The notes beneath the pieces are model-generated. The model did no database searches and was not told where the DNA came from. It was given only the letters and a program-made list of their open reading frames with translations. The position numbers and the translations under genes are program-made. Positions 1-6,935 of a stretch of DNA of 64,000 nucleotides are shown here, piece after piece. This stretch comes from Gordonia rubripertincta. GTDB taxonomy: Bacteria > Actinomycetota > Actinomycetes > Mycobacteriales > Mycobacteriaceae. Numbering within the stretch: the stretch's first letter is position 1; each line of letters opens with the position of its first letter. The stretch lies in contig NZ_CP136136.1 in assembly GCF_038024875.1 (NCBI RefSeq), forward strand, positions 2,976,001 through 3,040,000, read 5' to 3'.

Positions 1-584
1 AGGTTGCATCGATGCCGCTCGCATGGGTGACCGACTCCGCACTGGACGTCGTCGAAGGGCTACTCGACTGCTATGACTTCGATGATCTGGTCTTCATGTT
101 CGGGCGGAACAGGGCCAAGCAAGGTGGACTTGCACTCTTCGAATCGTCCGTCGGTCGATATCAGGCTGGGGACGTCCATCTCGGGCTCCGACAACGCGAG
201 GTCTCCATCGATGGACTCCTCTGGCTTCGGCGCGAGGCAACGGACGCCGAAATGTGTGAGTACTAGGACGATTTGAATGACGAATACGATGAGCTCGAGT
301 TGGATGACGAGTTCGGCGTCCTCGTGATTCACGTTCTGACGAGACATCGAGCGTTCCGGCGTTCGGTTGAGCGTGGGTTGAACGGATTGTCTGTCGTCGA
401 CGCCGGAACGGTGACCCTGCCGCTCACATCCGTTGATTCCAGGCTGCGGCGCAGTCAGTTGCCAGTACAGCTCTTGGCAGGTCTCGTCGGTGAGCTCGAC
501 GTTGATCGGTTCTCATCGCTGAGGGTCGAGACGATCGATCGTCACACCTCAATCGTCTCCGCTGCGTGATCCTGGCAGCGGCGT
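1..584. other. Unassigned left edge, possible truncated or decayed gene
   Basis: No gene could be assigned. A forward frame is open from the window edge to an amber stop at 264-266. It resumes in the same frame with a TTG at 273 and runs to a TGA at 567-569. A gene truncated by the edge and cut by an in-frame amber codon is possible, as is decayed sequence. Third-position GC looks clearly lower than in the neighbouring genes, and neither half resembles a family I know. The minus strand also carries a 95-codon frame (60-347). Confidence 0.3.
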
Positions 585-1112
585 CTAGGTAGCAGGTAAC
601 AGATTCGCGAAGTACTTGAGTGTGTCTGCCTCGATGGTCTTGTACACGGTCGACGACGCCGGACCCGAGAAAGCGGTGACGATCTTGGAGTCGGTGGGCA
701 GCTCGAGAGCGAAGGTCCACCGGAGGCGGCAGCCGACGTCGGCGGGGTCGATCTGGGTGGCCTCGCCGAATCGTCGGATACCCGGCACATTGGCGCTCCT
801 GACCCGGAAGGCGTTGTGAAACCTGCCCGCTTCGGGTTCCTCGGTCCAGTGGAAGAAATCCTCTTCAAGCGTCACGTAGCCGGGACCGAGCACCGCCTTC
901 CGAGTCGCGCCCGCACCGTAGGGCGGGGGAGAGGTGAACTCGATCTTCTTGATCGCGCGACACCAGTCCAGGGTGTTCTGGCGGGTGAACTCCGTCCAGG
1001 CGCGCTGCGGCGTGACCGGCAACCGGACGTCGATCACGTGGCGCACCGGTGCGTCGTCGAAGAAGTCGAGGTCGAAGGTCTCCAGCGAATAGGAACGTCC
1101 CATGGGGCCCAT
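585..1112 (-). CDS. SRPBCC (START/polyketide-cyclase-like) family protein
   Basis: About 175 residues. The segment RHVIDVRLPVTPQRAWTEFT near the N-terminus, then a long alternating strand region and a C-terminal helix (VYKTIEADTLKYFANLL), is the usual pattern of an SRPBCC helix-grip fold that binds a hydrophobic ligand in a cavity. No signal peptide or membrane segment is visible, so it is probably cytoplasmic. Two closely spaced ATG codons (1112 and 1103) are possible starts. A much longer upstream-open frame overlaps the divergent gene at 1213 and was not used. The ligand and role cannot be told from sequence. Confidence 0.7.
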   Translation of the reverse strand: MGPMGRSYSLETFDLDFFDDAPVRHVIDVRLPVTPQRAWTEFTRQNTLDWCRAIKKIEFTSPPPYGAGATRKAVLGPGYVTLEEDFFHWTEEPEAGRFHNAFRVRSANVPGIRRFGEATQIDPADVGCRLRWTFALELPTDSKIVTAFSGPASSTVYKTIEADTLKYFANLLPAT

Positions 1113-1212
1113 TGAAGCATCGACCCGTCGGTCCCACAGGCGCTTCCGCGATGGGACCGGCCGCTCGGCGAATACGAGTGAACCGATTGCGGCTGTGCTG
1201 CGTCCAAGAGAT

Positions 1213-2139
1213 ATGACTGTTTTCCCGACCGACCGGCACGGACTCATCCGACGCGAGGCGACCCTCAGGCTGGGCATATCCGACGATGTCGTCGCAGGTG
1301 CGGTCTGGCGAGGTGAACTCGTCCGGCTTGCTCCCGGCGTATGTGCGGTGCCGGTGCCGGAATCCGACACCGCCGACGATGAGCTGTACCGCCTGAAGTC
1401 GATCGCTGTCGCGACCTCTGCACGCGACCAAGACACGTCGACGCTCAGTCATGACTCGGCGGCAGCCGTGCTCGGACTGTCGCAGCTCCATCCGGAGCGC
1501 GAGCTCGTCCATCTCACGAAGACACATGTGCGCGGCGGATTCGTGCGTGGCCACCGCATCGTCCACGCCGGCCCGTTGTCGCCCGACGACATCACCGACG
1601 TCGACGGTGTTCCGGTCACCACCCTCGAGCGCACCGCCGTCGATGTCGCGATGGCCGGCGACTTCGAACGAGCTCTGGTCGTCTTCGACCGAGCACTCGC
1701 ACTGAAAGCCGACCGCGCAGCAATGACGACGATCCTCGAGTTGCGGGATCGATGGCGGGGCGTGGGTACTGCACGACGCGCACTCTTGCTTGCCGACGCC
1801 GCGTCGGAGAGCGTCGGTGAATCATGGAGTCGGGCACAGATGGTTGCGGCCGGGCTGCCGATTCCTCGTCTGCAGCATACGTTTCAGACGAGCGATGGAC
1901 CTGCGCGTGCCGATTTCGATTGGGAGGGAAAGCTTGTCGGCGAATTCGACGGTATGCAGAAGTACGGACGGTTGTTGCGTCTCGGAGAGACCGCACGCGA
2001 TGCGCTGATTCGCGAGAAGAGACGCGAGGATGCGCTACGCGCGCAGGGAATCATGGTCGTCCGCTGGACGTGGGCGACGCTCGAACGCGGGGAGTTGGTC
2101 GGGGTGCTCGCTCCGTGGCTGGACACGCTCGCTGCCTGA
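1213..2139 (+). CDS. AbiEi-like / DUF559 endonuclease-fold protein
   Basis: 308 residues. The N-terminal 60 residues (LIRREATLRLGISDDVVAGA, then LVRLAPGVCAV) fit the winged-helix domain found at the start of AbiEi-type antitoxins. The C-terminal part has the DUF559/Vsr-like layout: an ARADFDWEGKLVGEFDG strand pair with acidic residues, then REDALRAQGIMVVRWTW, compatible with a PD-(D/E)XK nuclease core. The ATG at 1213 is chosen because the longer frame from 1102 would overlap the divergent SRPBCC start. Many mycolata carry several such proteins as orphans. No AbiEii nucleotidyltransferase partner lies next to it, so a toxin-antitoxin role is not supported here. Confidence 0.65.
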   Translation: MTVFPTDRHGLIRREATLRLGISDDVVAGAVWRGELVRLAPGVCAVPVPESDTADDELYRLKSIAVATSARDQDTSTLSHDSAAAVLGLSQLHPERELVHLTKTHVRGGFVRGHRIVHAGPLSPDDITDVDGVPVTTLERTAVDVAMAGDFERALVVFDRALALKADRAAMTTILELRDRWRGVGTARRALLLADAASESVGESWSRAQMVAAGLPIPRLQHTFQTSDGPARADFDWEGKLVGEFDGMQKYGRLLRLGETARDALIREKRREDALRAQGIMVVRWTWATLERGELVGVLAPWLDTLAA

Positions 2140-2190
2140 CCGGCGAACCTCGGTCCCGACGTGCAGACTTCGATCGACGTCTGCACGTCG
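2139..2190. repeat. Palindromic intergenic repeat, copy 1
   Basis: A 52-bp block that starts on the last base of the preceding stop codon and recurs at 3695-3746 with 48 of 52 bases identical by eye. It holds an inverted repeat of two perfect 16-base arms (2153-2168 and 2179-2194) around a 10-base loop containing TCGATCGA. It could form a strong RNA hairpin behind the upstream gene and act as a terminator or 3'-end stabiliser, or it may be a REP/MITE-like element. Confidence 0.8.
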
Positions 2191-2334
2191 GGACGAAGTC
2201 GACCTGATTGCCGGTCGGACCGGAATCATCTGATCGGATGACACTGTGCGCCAACGTTTTTGTCGTACCCCCGTGACACCTTGCTCTCAGACGCGGTTCC
2301 ACTTCCCAGAACCGTGAGCAGAGAAGGAAAACCG

Positions 2335-2772
2335 ATGAGCAACCCCCAGAAGAAGAGATGGCCGTGGGCGGCAGGCGTCCTGGCGGCGTTCGTGATGATG
2401 ATCGGGGTCGTGGCCGGCTTCGGCACGAATGTCTCCTCACAGGCATCGCCGAGCGTGCAGGCTCCCGCGATCAAGCTCGTGTCGGAGAAGTCGAACGCGG
2501 TCGCGAAGGCGAGGGAATACCTCGAGTACACCAGTTTCTCGAAGTCGGGACTGGTCGACCAGCTGGAGTTCGAGGGATTCTCATACTCCGACGCGTCCGC
2601 GGCCGTCGATCAGCTCGAGGCCGACGGTGAGGTGAACTGGTTTGTACAGGCCACCGACAAGGCCCGTCAGTACCGTGAGTACTCCCCGTTCTCGCGACAG
2701 GGCCTGATCGAGCAGCTGGAGTTCGAGGGTTTCACCCACGAACAGGCCGTGCACGGGGCCGACCACAGTTAG
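2335..2772 (+). CDS. Membrane-anchored protein with two Ltp-type HTH repeats
   Basis: 145 residues. A basic start (KKR) and one hydrophobic segment (about residues 9-28) give an N-terminal signal-anchor. Two repeats follow (about 55-95 and 105-145), each with the pattern KAR.Y..Y..FS..GL..QLEFEGF, which is the host-cell-surface-exposed lipoprotein (Ltp) domain known from phage superinfection-immunity lipoproteins and from many Gram-positive surface proteins. No lipobox cysteine is present, so this copy should be a membrane anchor rather than a lipoprotein. The ATG at 2335 follows a GAGAAGG ribosome site. The N-terminal KKRWPW motif resembles that of the next gene (KKKKWPW), suggesting shared ancestry of the anchor. 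Confidence 0.75.
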   Translation: MSNPQKKRWPWAAGVLAAFVMMIGVVAGFGTNVSSQASPSVQAPAIKLVSEKSNAVAKAREYLEYTSFSKSGLVDQLEFEGFSYSDASAAVDQLEADGEVNWFVQATDKARQYREYSPFSRQGLIEQLEFEGFTHEQAVHGADHS

Positions 2773-2950
2773 CCAGAAGTACCTGGCCCTACGACTCCGT
2801 CGTTACCGAAATGTCTCGGGAATGACTGTGATCGTCGCGATCTTGGGCGCGATTCGACTGAGTGAACGACGTGTCGGAAGCGTCAGACCTGTTGTGCAGA
2901 ATGAGATTTGAGCGTCCCGCTTCCCGGGACCGCATTCGAGAAGGAACACG

Positions 2951-3682
2951 ATGACCGACCCCCAGAATCCTCAGCCCGGACAGCCCTACCCGGGACAGCC
3001 TCAGCCCGGACAGCCCTACGGGCAGCAGCCCCAGTACGGAGCCCCCGGTCCGTACGGTGCACCGCCGGCGTACCAGGCGCCGATCCAGCCGCCGAAGAAG
3101 AAGAAGTGGCCGTGGATCGTCGGCATCCTGGTGGCGCTGATCGTGATCATCGCCGCCGTGTCCGGCGGTGGAGACGATTCATCCGACAAAACCGCGTCGT
3201 CGGGCAGCTCGAACTCCGGCGAGCAGGCCGACTCGGGCGGCGACAACGGCGACAACGGCGACAAGAAGGCCGATGAGCAGGCTGCCGGCCTGAACACGCC
3301 GGTGCGCGACGGCAAGTTCGAGTTCGTCGTCACCAACGTCGAGTCGGGTCTGTCGTCGGTCGGCGACAACGAGTTCCTCACGGCGGAGGCCCAGGGGCAG
3401 TTCGTGGTGGTCATCATGACGGTGAACAACACCAGCAAGGAGCCGAAGGACTTCTCGCCCACCAACCAGAAGCTCGTCGACACCGAGGGCCGTAGCTTCG
3501 AGCCCGATACCACCGCGCAGATCTACCTCGGCGGGAGCGACATTCCCGTCTGGGACAACATCAATCCGGGTAACACTGTCGAGGTCAAGGTCGTCTACGA
3601 CATGCCCGTTGACGCCAAGCCGGCCAGCATCGAGCTCCACGATTCGATGTTCTCCGGCGGGGTGAAGGTCAACCTCGGCTGA
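2951..3682 (+). CDS. DUF4352 domain protein with proline-rich N-terminus
   Basis: 243 residues. Residues 1-50 are a Pro/Gln/Gly/Tyr-rich tail made of imperfect PGQPY/PQPGQP repeats. Residues about 53-70 (WPWIVGILVALIVIIAAV) form a single membrane segment, followed by a Ser/Gly/Asp-rich spacer and, from about residue 115, a DUF4352 (telokin-like) beta domain with the typical VVIMTVNNTSKEPKDFSP segment. The expected topology is cytoplasmic Pro-rich tail, one membrane span and an exported beta-sandwich. GAAGGA precedes the ATG at 2951. The function of the family is unknown, and many members are surface proteins of actinobacteria. Confidence 0.8.
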   Translation: MTDPQNPQPGQPYPGQPQPGQPYGQQPQYGAPGPYGAPPAYQAPIQPPKKKKWPWIVGILVALIVIIAAVSGGGDDSSDKTASSGSSNSGEQADSGGDNGDNGDKKADEQAAGLNTPVRDGKFEFVVTNVESGLSSVGDNEFLTAEAQGQFVVVIMTVNNTSKEPKDFSPTNQKLVDTEGRSFEPDTTAQIYLGGSDIPVWDNINPGNTVEVKVVYDMPVDAKPASIELHDSMFSGGVKVNLG

Positions 3683-3694
3683 CCGCACCCTCGG

Positions 3695-3746
3695 ACCGGC
3701 GAACCTCGGTCCCGACCTGTAGACGTCGATCGAAGTCTGCACGTCG
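3695..3746. repeat. Palindromic intergenic repeat, copy 2
   Basis: Second copy of the element at 2139-2190, starting 12 bases after the stop of the DUF4352 gene. The arms GAACCTCG...GTAGAC (3701-3724) and GTCTGC...GAGGTTC (3735-3757) form an imperfect stem of about 23 pairs around the loop GTCGATCGAA. The outer ends (GAACCTCG / CGAGGTTC) pair perfectly here. Several differences from copy 1 fall in the stem. Confidence 0.8.
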
Positions 3747-3763
3747 AAACGAGGTTCATCAGA

Positions 3764-3804
3764 CGAAGCGAGCCCGGGACGACCGTCGTCCCGGGCTCGC
3801 TTCG
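3764..3804. terminator. Strong bidirectional terminator between DUF4352 gene and greA
   Basis: A perfect 19-bp GC-rich stem (arms 3764-3782 and 3786-3804) with a 3-base loop lies between two convergent genes. There is no long T-tract, as is common in actinobacteria. It would fold in transcripts from either strand and is well placed to end greA on the minus strand. Confidence 0.8.
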
Positions 3805-3814
3805 TGGTCTGGGA

Positions 3815-4309
3815 TCAGCCGTGGTACGGCTCCGCACTGACGAGGGTCACCTTGACGGTCGCGCCGCTGGGCACCGAATACTCGCGGGTCTCGCCGACCT
3901 TGGCGTCGATCAGGGCCGAGCCCAGGGGCGAGCTGGGGGAGTAGGTCTCGAGCTTGCCGCCCGAGGCGCCTTCTTCGCGGGTCGCGATGAGGAAGGTCTC
4001 GGTGTCCTTCTCGTCGCCGTCGTAGTAGACGGTGACGACGGAACCGGGCAGGGCGACGCCGGACTGGGTCGGCGCCTCGCCGACCTTCGCGTTGTTCAGC
4101 AGTTCCTGCAGCTGGCGGATGCGCGCCTCCTGCTGGCCCTGCTCTTCGCGGGCGGCGTGGTAGCCACCGTTCTCCTTGAGGTCGCCTTCTTCGCGTCGCT
4201 CATTGATCTCGGCAGCAATGACCGGACGGTTGGCGATCAATGAGTCGAGCTCGCTCTTGAGGCGGTCGTGCGACTCTTGGGTCAGCCAGGTCACCTGGGT
4301 GTCGGTCAT
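3815..4309 (-). CDS. greA: Transcription elongation factor GreA
   Basis: 164 residues, the usual length. It binds the RNA polymerase secondary channel and stimulates cleavage of backtracked RNA. The N-terminal coiled coil (about 1-75) contains the hallmark acidic tip region RREEGDLKENGGYHAAREEQ, and a C-terminal FKBP-like domain follows with SPLGSALIDAKVGETREYSV. The ATG follows AAGGAGT. It sits upstream of the mca region as in M. tuberculosis (Rv1080c), convergent with the surface-protein gene on its left. A hairpin terminator lies directly behind it. Confidence 0.97.
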   Translation of the reverse strand: MTDTQVTWLTQESHDRLKSELDSLIANRPVIAAEINERREEGDLKENGGYHAAREEQGQQEARIRQLQELLNNAKVGEAPTQSGVALPGSVVTVYYDGDEKDTETFLIATREEGASGGKLETYSPSSPLGSALIDAKVGETREYSVPSGATVKVTLVSAEPYHG

Positions 4310-4438
4310 CGGTCACTCCTTCGTGTTGTCCGCGCCGCGATGCGACTCTTTCACCGCGCGGCATATGGACTGCTATAAATGCAGCAACACGACCCCTCGC
4401 GGAGCCGTGTATCCGATCATCGTACCAGCCGATGAGAC

Positions 4439-5215
4439 CTATGGCACATCAGTTGATCCAGCCGTTGCCGCGTCGAGTGCTTCCTGGTAGGTGGGTTCGG
4501 CTCGTTTCAACCATCCCACAACGAAATACGTGACCGGCATGATGACGATCTCCACCAGGGTTTTCCAGACAAACCCGACAATCGTGTAGTTGACGAAATC
4601 TCCCCAGGTGGAGATTCCGAGCGCGGTGGCCGCGATCGAACAGAAGACGAGAGTATCCGCGAATTCGCCGACGACCGTCGACCCCAGAAGGCGCGCCCAC
4701 AGATGCCGCTCACCGGCACGCTCTTTCATTTTGACCAGCACGAATGAATTCAGGAATTCACCCACCACATATCCGGCAAGTCCGGCGAGCAGGAATTGCG
4801 GAACGACGCCGGCGACGGTTTCGAAAGCCTCCTGGCCCTCGTAGAAATCTGCAGCGGGTAGATGAATGGTCAGCCAGAAGCACAGCGAGGCGAGGATGAG
4901 CACGGCGAAGCCGGCCAGGATCGTGCGGCGCATCGCGCGGAAGCCGTAGACCTCGCTGATCACGTCGCCCAGGACGTAGGCGAGCGGGAACAGGAAGAAG
5001 GCTCCGTCGGTGACCAGACCCTGCATGTGGATGGGGCCCAGGTCGAGGTTGAGCCAGTCGTCGAACAGCACGACACCCTTGGTGCCGGTGACGTTGCTGA
5101 TCAGCATCACACCGACGAACAGTGCGACGAGGAGCGGGAAATAGCGGCTGCCGATGGAGGCGAACGCGGCGCGGGGTGCTGCCGCGTCGACCGGTTGGGG
5201 CTGCCGCGTGTTCAC
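4439..5215 (-). CDS. Queuosine precursor transporter (YhhQ/VUT family)
   Basis: 258 residues with about six hydrophobic segments (FPLLVALFVGVMLISNVTG, then AFFLFPLAYVLGDVISEVYG, which is the family signature). YhhQ proteins import the queuosine precursors preQ0/preQ1 for tRNA modification. The GTG start at 5215 overlaps the TGA of the upstream DUF4307 gene by four bases, so translation is probably coupled. The membrane segments and the DVISEVYGFR motif make the family call firm. The substrate is inferred from the E. coli homologue. Confidence 0.88.
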   Translation of the reverse strand: MNTRQPQPVDAAAPRAAFASIGSRYFPLLVALFVGVMLISNVTGTKGVVLFDDWLNLDLGPIHMQGLVTDGAFFLFPLAYVLGDVISEVYGFRAMRRTILAGFAVLILASLCFWLTIHLPAADFYEGQEAFETVAGVVPQFLLAGLAGYVVGEFLNSFVLVKMKERAGERHLWARLLGSTVVGEFADTLVFCSIAATALGISTWGDFVNYTIVGFVWKTLVEIVIMPVTYFVVGWLKRAEPTYQEALDAATAGSTDVP

Positions 5216-5670
5216 GACTCGGGCTGGAGGTAGGCGGGCACGTCGACGGTGCAGCCGAAGACCTCACCGATGACCGGCGGCTTGGACGTGGTGACCTCGG
5301 TGCGGACGCCGATCCGTTCGGCGGAGTCGGCCGGGATCAGGATCTCGCGCCGGCCGGTCTCGCTGCCGTCCTTCGACCGTCCGCGCACCACGCAGGCCGC
5401 GGGCTTGCTCGGGTCGGAGCGGTCGACGGTGAACTGCACGGCGACGGTGTTGTCGTCGAGGATCTCGTAACCGGTGGCCTCGCCCGAGACGTCGGCGGTG
5501 CCGAACTTGCTGTAGCCGACCGCCGCCAGGGTGACGCCGGCCACGACGACGAGTATCGACAGGGCGAGGAACCAGCGCCGACGGGTCTGAGCGGACGCGG
5601 AATTCTCCGGGTAGGTCGCGCGCGGGCCGCTGCGAGGGCGCTCCGCGGCGCCCCCATCCGAACTGTTCAC
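5212..5670 (-). CDS. DUF4307 domain membrane protein
   Basis: 152 residues, corresponding to Rv1081c of M. tuberculosis by position and type. A short cytoplasmic N-terminus is followed by one membrane segment (about 33-52, WFLALSILVVVAGVTLAAVG) and an extracytoplasmic domain of about 95 residues with the typical YEILDDNTVAVQFTVDR strand pair and two cysteines (CVVRGR and GCTVDVP) that could form a disulfide. GTG start, divergent from mca with about 48 bases between them. Function unknown. Confidence 0.85.
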   Translation of the reverse strand: MNSSDGGAAERPRSGPRATYPENSASAQTRRRWFLALSILVVVAGVTLAAVGYSKFGTADVSGEATGYEILDDNTVAVQFTVDRSDPSKPAACVVRGRSKDGSETGRREILIPADSAERIGVRTEVTTSKPPVIGEVFGCTVDVPAYLQPES

Positions 5671-5718
5671 GCGTCAATACCTACCATGGGACCAGTAGCG
5701 ATCCGAAGGTGAGGAACT

Positions 5719-6615
5719 GTGACCGAATCCCACGCCGACGACCCGCAGCCGGGTGTGTTCCGTCTGATGGCGGTCCACGCGCACCCCGACGATGAGTCGA
5801 GCAAGGGTGCGGCCACGACCGCCAAGTATGCGGCCGAAGGCAACGAGGTGCTCGTCGTCACCCTGACCGGTGGCGAGCGCGGCGACATCCTGAATCCGGC
5901 GATGGACCGTCCCGGCATCAAAGAACGCATGACGGAGGTCCGCCGCGAGGAGATGGCCCGTGCGGCCGAGGCGCTCGGCGTGAAGCAGACGTGGCTGGGC
6001 TTCGTCGACTCCGGACTCCCCGAGGGCGACCCGTTGCCGCCGCTGCCGGAGGGTTCGTTCGCGACCGTTCCTCTCGACGAGGCGACCGAGGCGCTCGTCC
6101 GTCTGGTCCGTGAGTTCCGTCCGCACGTGATGATCACCTACGACGAGCACGGCGGGTACCCGCATCCGGATCACATCCGGTGCCACGAGGTGTCGGTGGC
6201 GGCCTTCGACCGGTCCGGCGATCCCGACGCGTTCCCCGGAACCGGTGAGCCGTGGTCGGTGTCGAAGCTGTACTACACGCACGGGTTCATCCGGGACCGG
6301 ATGGAGCTCTTCTCCGACGAGTTCGAGCGTCACGGTCAGGAGAGCCCGTTCACCGAGTGGCTCAGCAAGTGGGACCCGAGCCGGGGCGACCTCATGGGTC
6401 GTGTCACCACGCAGGTCGAGTGCGCCAAGTACTTCCCGCAGCGTGACGACGCGCTGCGCGCGCATGCGACGCAAATCGATCCCAACGGCATGTTCTTCGC
6501 CGTACCGTTGGAGTGGCAGCAGCGACTCTGGCCGACCGAGGAGTTCGAGCTGGCCAAGACGCGTGTGAAGACCGCCCTGCCCGAAACCGATCTGTTCACC
6601 GGAATCGAGGCGTGA
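5719..6615 (+). CDS. mca: Mycothiol S-conjugate amidase Mca
   Basis: 298 residues. It cleaves the GlcN-Ins to N-acetylcysteine amide bond of mycothiol S-conjugates, releasing mercapturic acids for export during detoxification. The zinc motif AHPDDE is at residues 21-26 and the partner motif YPHPDHIRCHEV lies near the middle. The segments LTGGERGDILNPAMD and TWLGFVDSGLP are diagnostic of Mca rather than MshB. The GTG at 5719 follows GAGGAA. The gene overlaps the next small membrane gene by ATGA. Mycothiol restricts this enzyme to actinobacteria. Confidence 0.96.
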   Translation: MTESHADDPQPGVFRLMAVHAHPDDESSKGAATTAKYAAEGNEVLVVTLTGGERGDILNPAMDRPGIKERMTEVRREEMARAAEALGVKQTWLGFVDSGLPEGDPLPPLPEGSFATVPLDEATEALVRLVREFRPHVMITYDEHGGYPHPDHIRCHEVSVAAFDRSGDPDAFPGTGEPWSVSKLYYTHGFIRDRMELFSDEFERHGQESPFTEWLSKWDPSRGDLMGRVTTQVECAKYFPQRDDALRAHATQIDPNGMFFAVPLEWQQRLWPTEEFELAKTRVKTALPETDLFTGIEA

Positions 6616-6935
6616 TGAACATCGACATCGTCAACACCGTGATGGTTGTCGCGGCCGAGGAGCCGCAGGGGCCGGAGTTCGGCAAGTCGTCTCCGCTGGG
6701 ACTGCTGGTGATCCTGTTGCTGCTGGTCGGGACCGCATTCCTGATCTGGTCGATGAGTCGCCAGCTCAAGAAGCTGCCGGAGTCCTTCGACACCGAGCAC
6801 CCCGAGGCCGATCAGGCGTTCGACGAGGGCACCGACCCGTCGGGGCCGGTCACCACCGCCGACGACGCCGCACCCGGAATCCAGGACGCGACGAGCACGA
6901 CCGGGACCGATGAGCGACGCCCGGCGGACACCTGA
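6615..6935 (+). CDS. Small membrane protein of the mca operon (Rv1083-like)
   Basis: 106 residues. There is one membrane segment at about 27-45 (LGLLVILLLLVGTAFLIWSM) after a short exported or periplasmic N-terminus, then a basic stop-transfer (SRQLKK) and a long acidic, disordered C-terminal tail. Its ATG overlaps the mca stop (ATGA) and its 3' end overlaps the next gene by 26 bases, so the three genes are likely one operon. The position matches Rv1083 in M. tuberculosis. The role is unknown. A GTG three bases earlier could also serve as the start. Confidence 0.8.
   Translation: MNIDIVNTVMVVAAEEPQGPEFGKSSPLGLLVILLLLVGTAFLIWSMSRQLKKLPESFDTEHPEADQAFDEGTDPSGPVTTADDAAPGIQDATSTTGTDERRPADT

Noticed and set aside
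1213..2139. AbiE-type phage-defence toxin-antitoxin system
   Set aside because: Only an AbiEi-like winged helix with a DUF559 tail is present. No AbiEii nucleotidyltransferase is adjacent.
2335..2772. Prophage remnant suggested by Ltp domains
   Set aside because: No integrase, structural or other phage gene is nearby, and Ltp domains are common in ordinary actinobacterial surface proteins.
2955..3040. Short tandem repeats suggesting a CRISPR-like array
   Set aside because: They are in-frame PGQPY/PQPGQP codon repeats of a Pro-rich protein tail, with no uniform repeat-spacer pattern.
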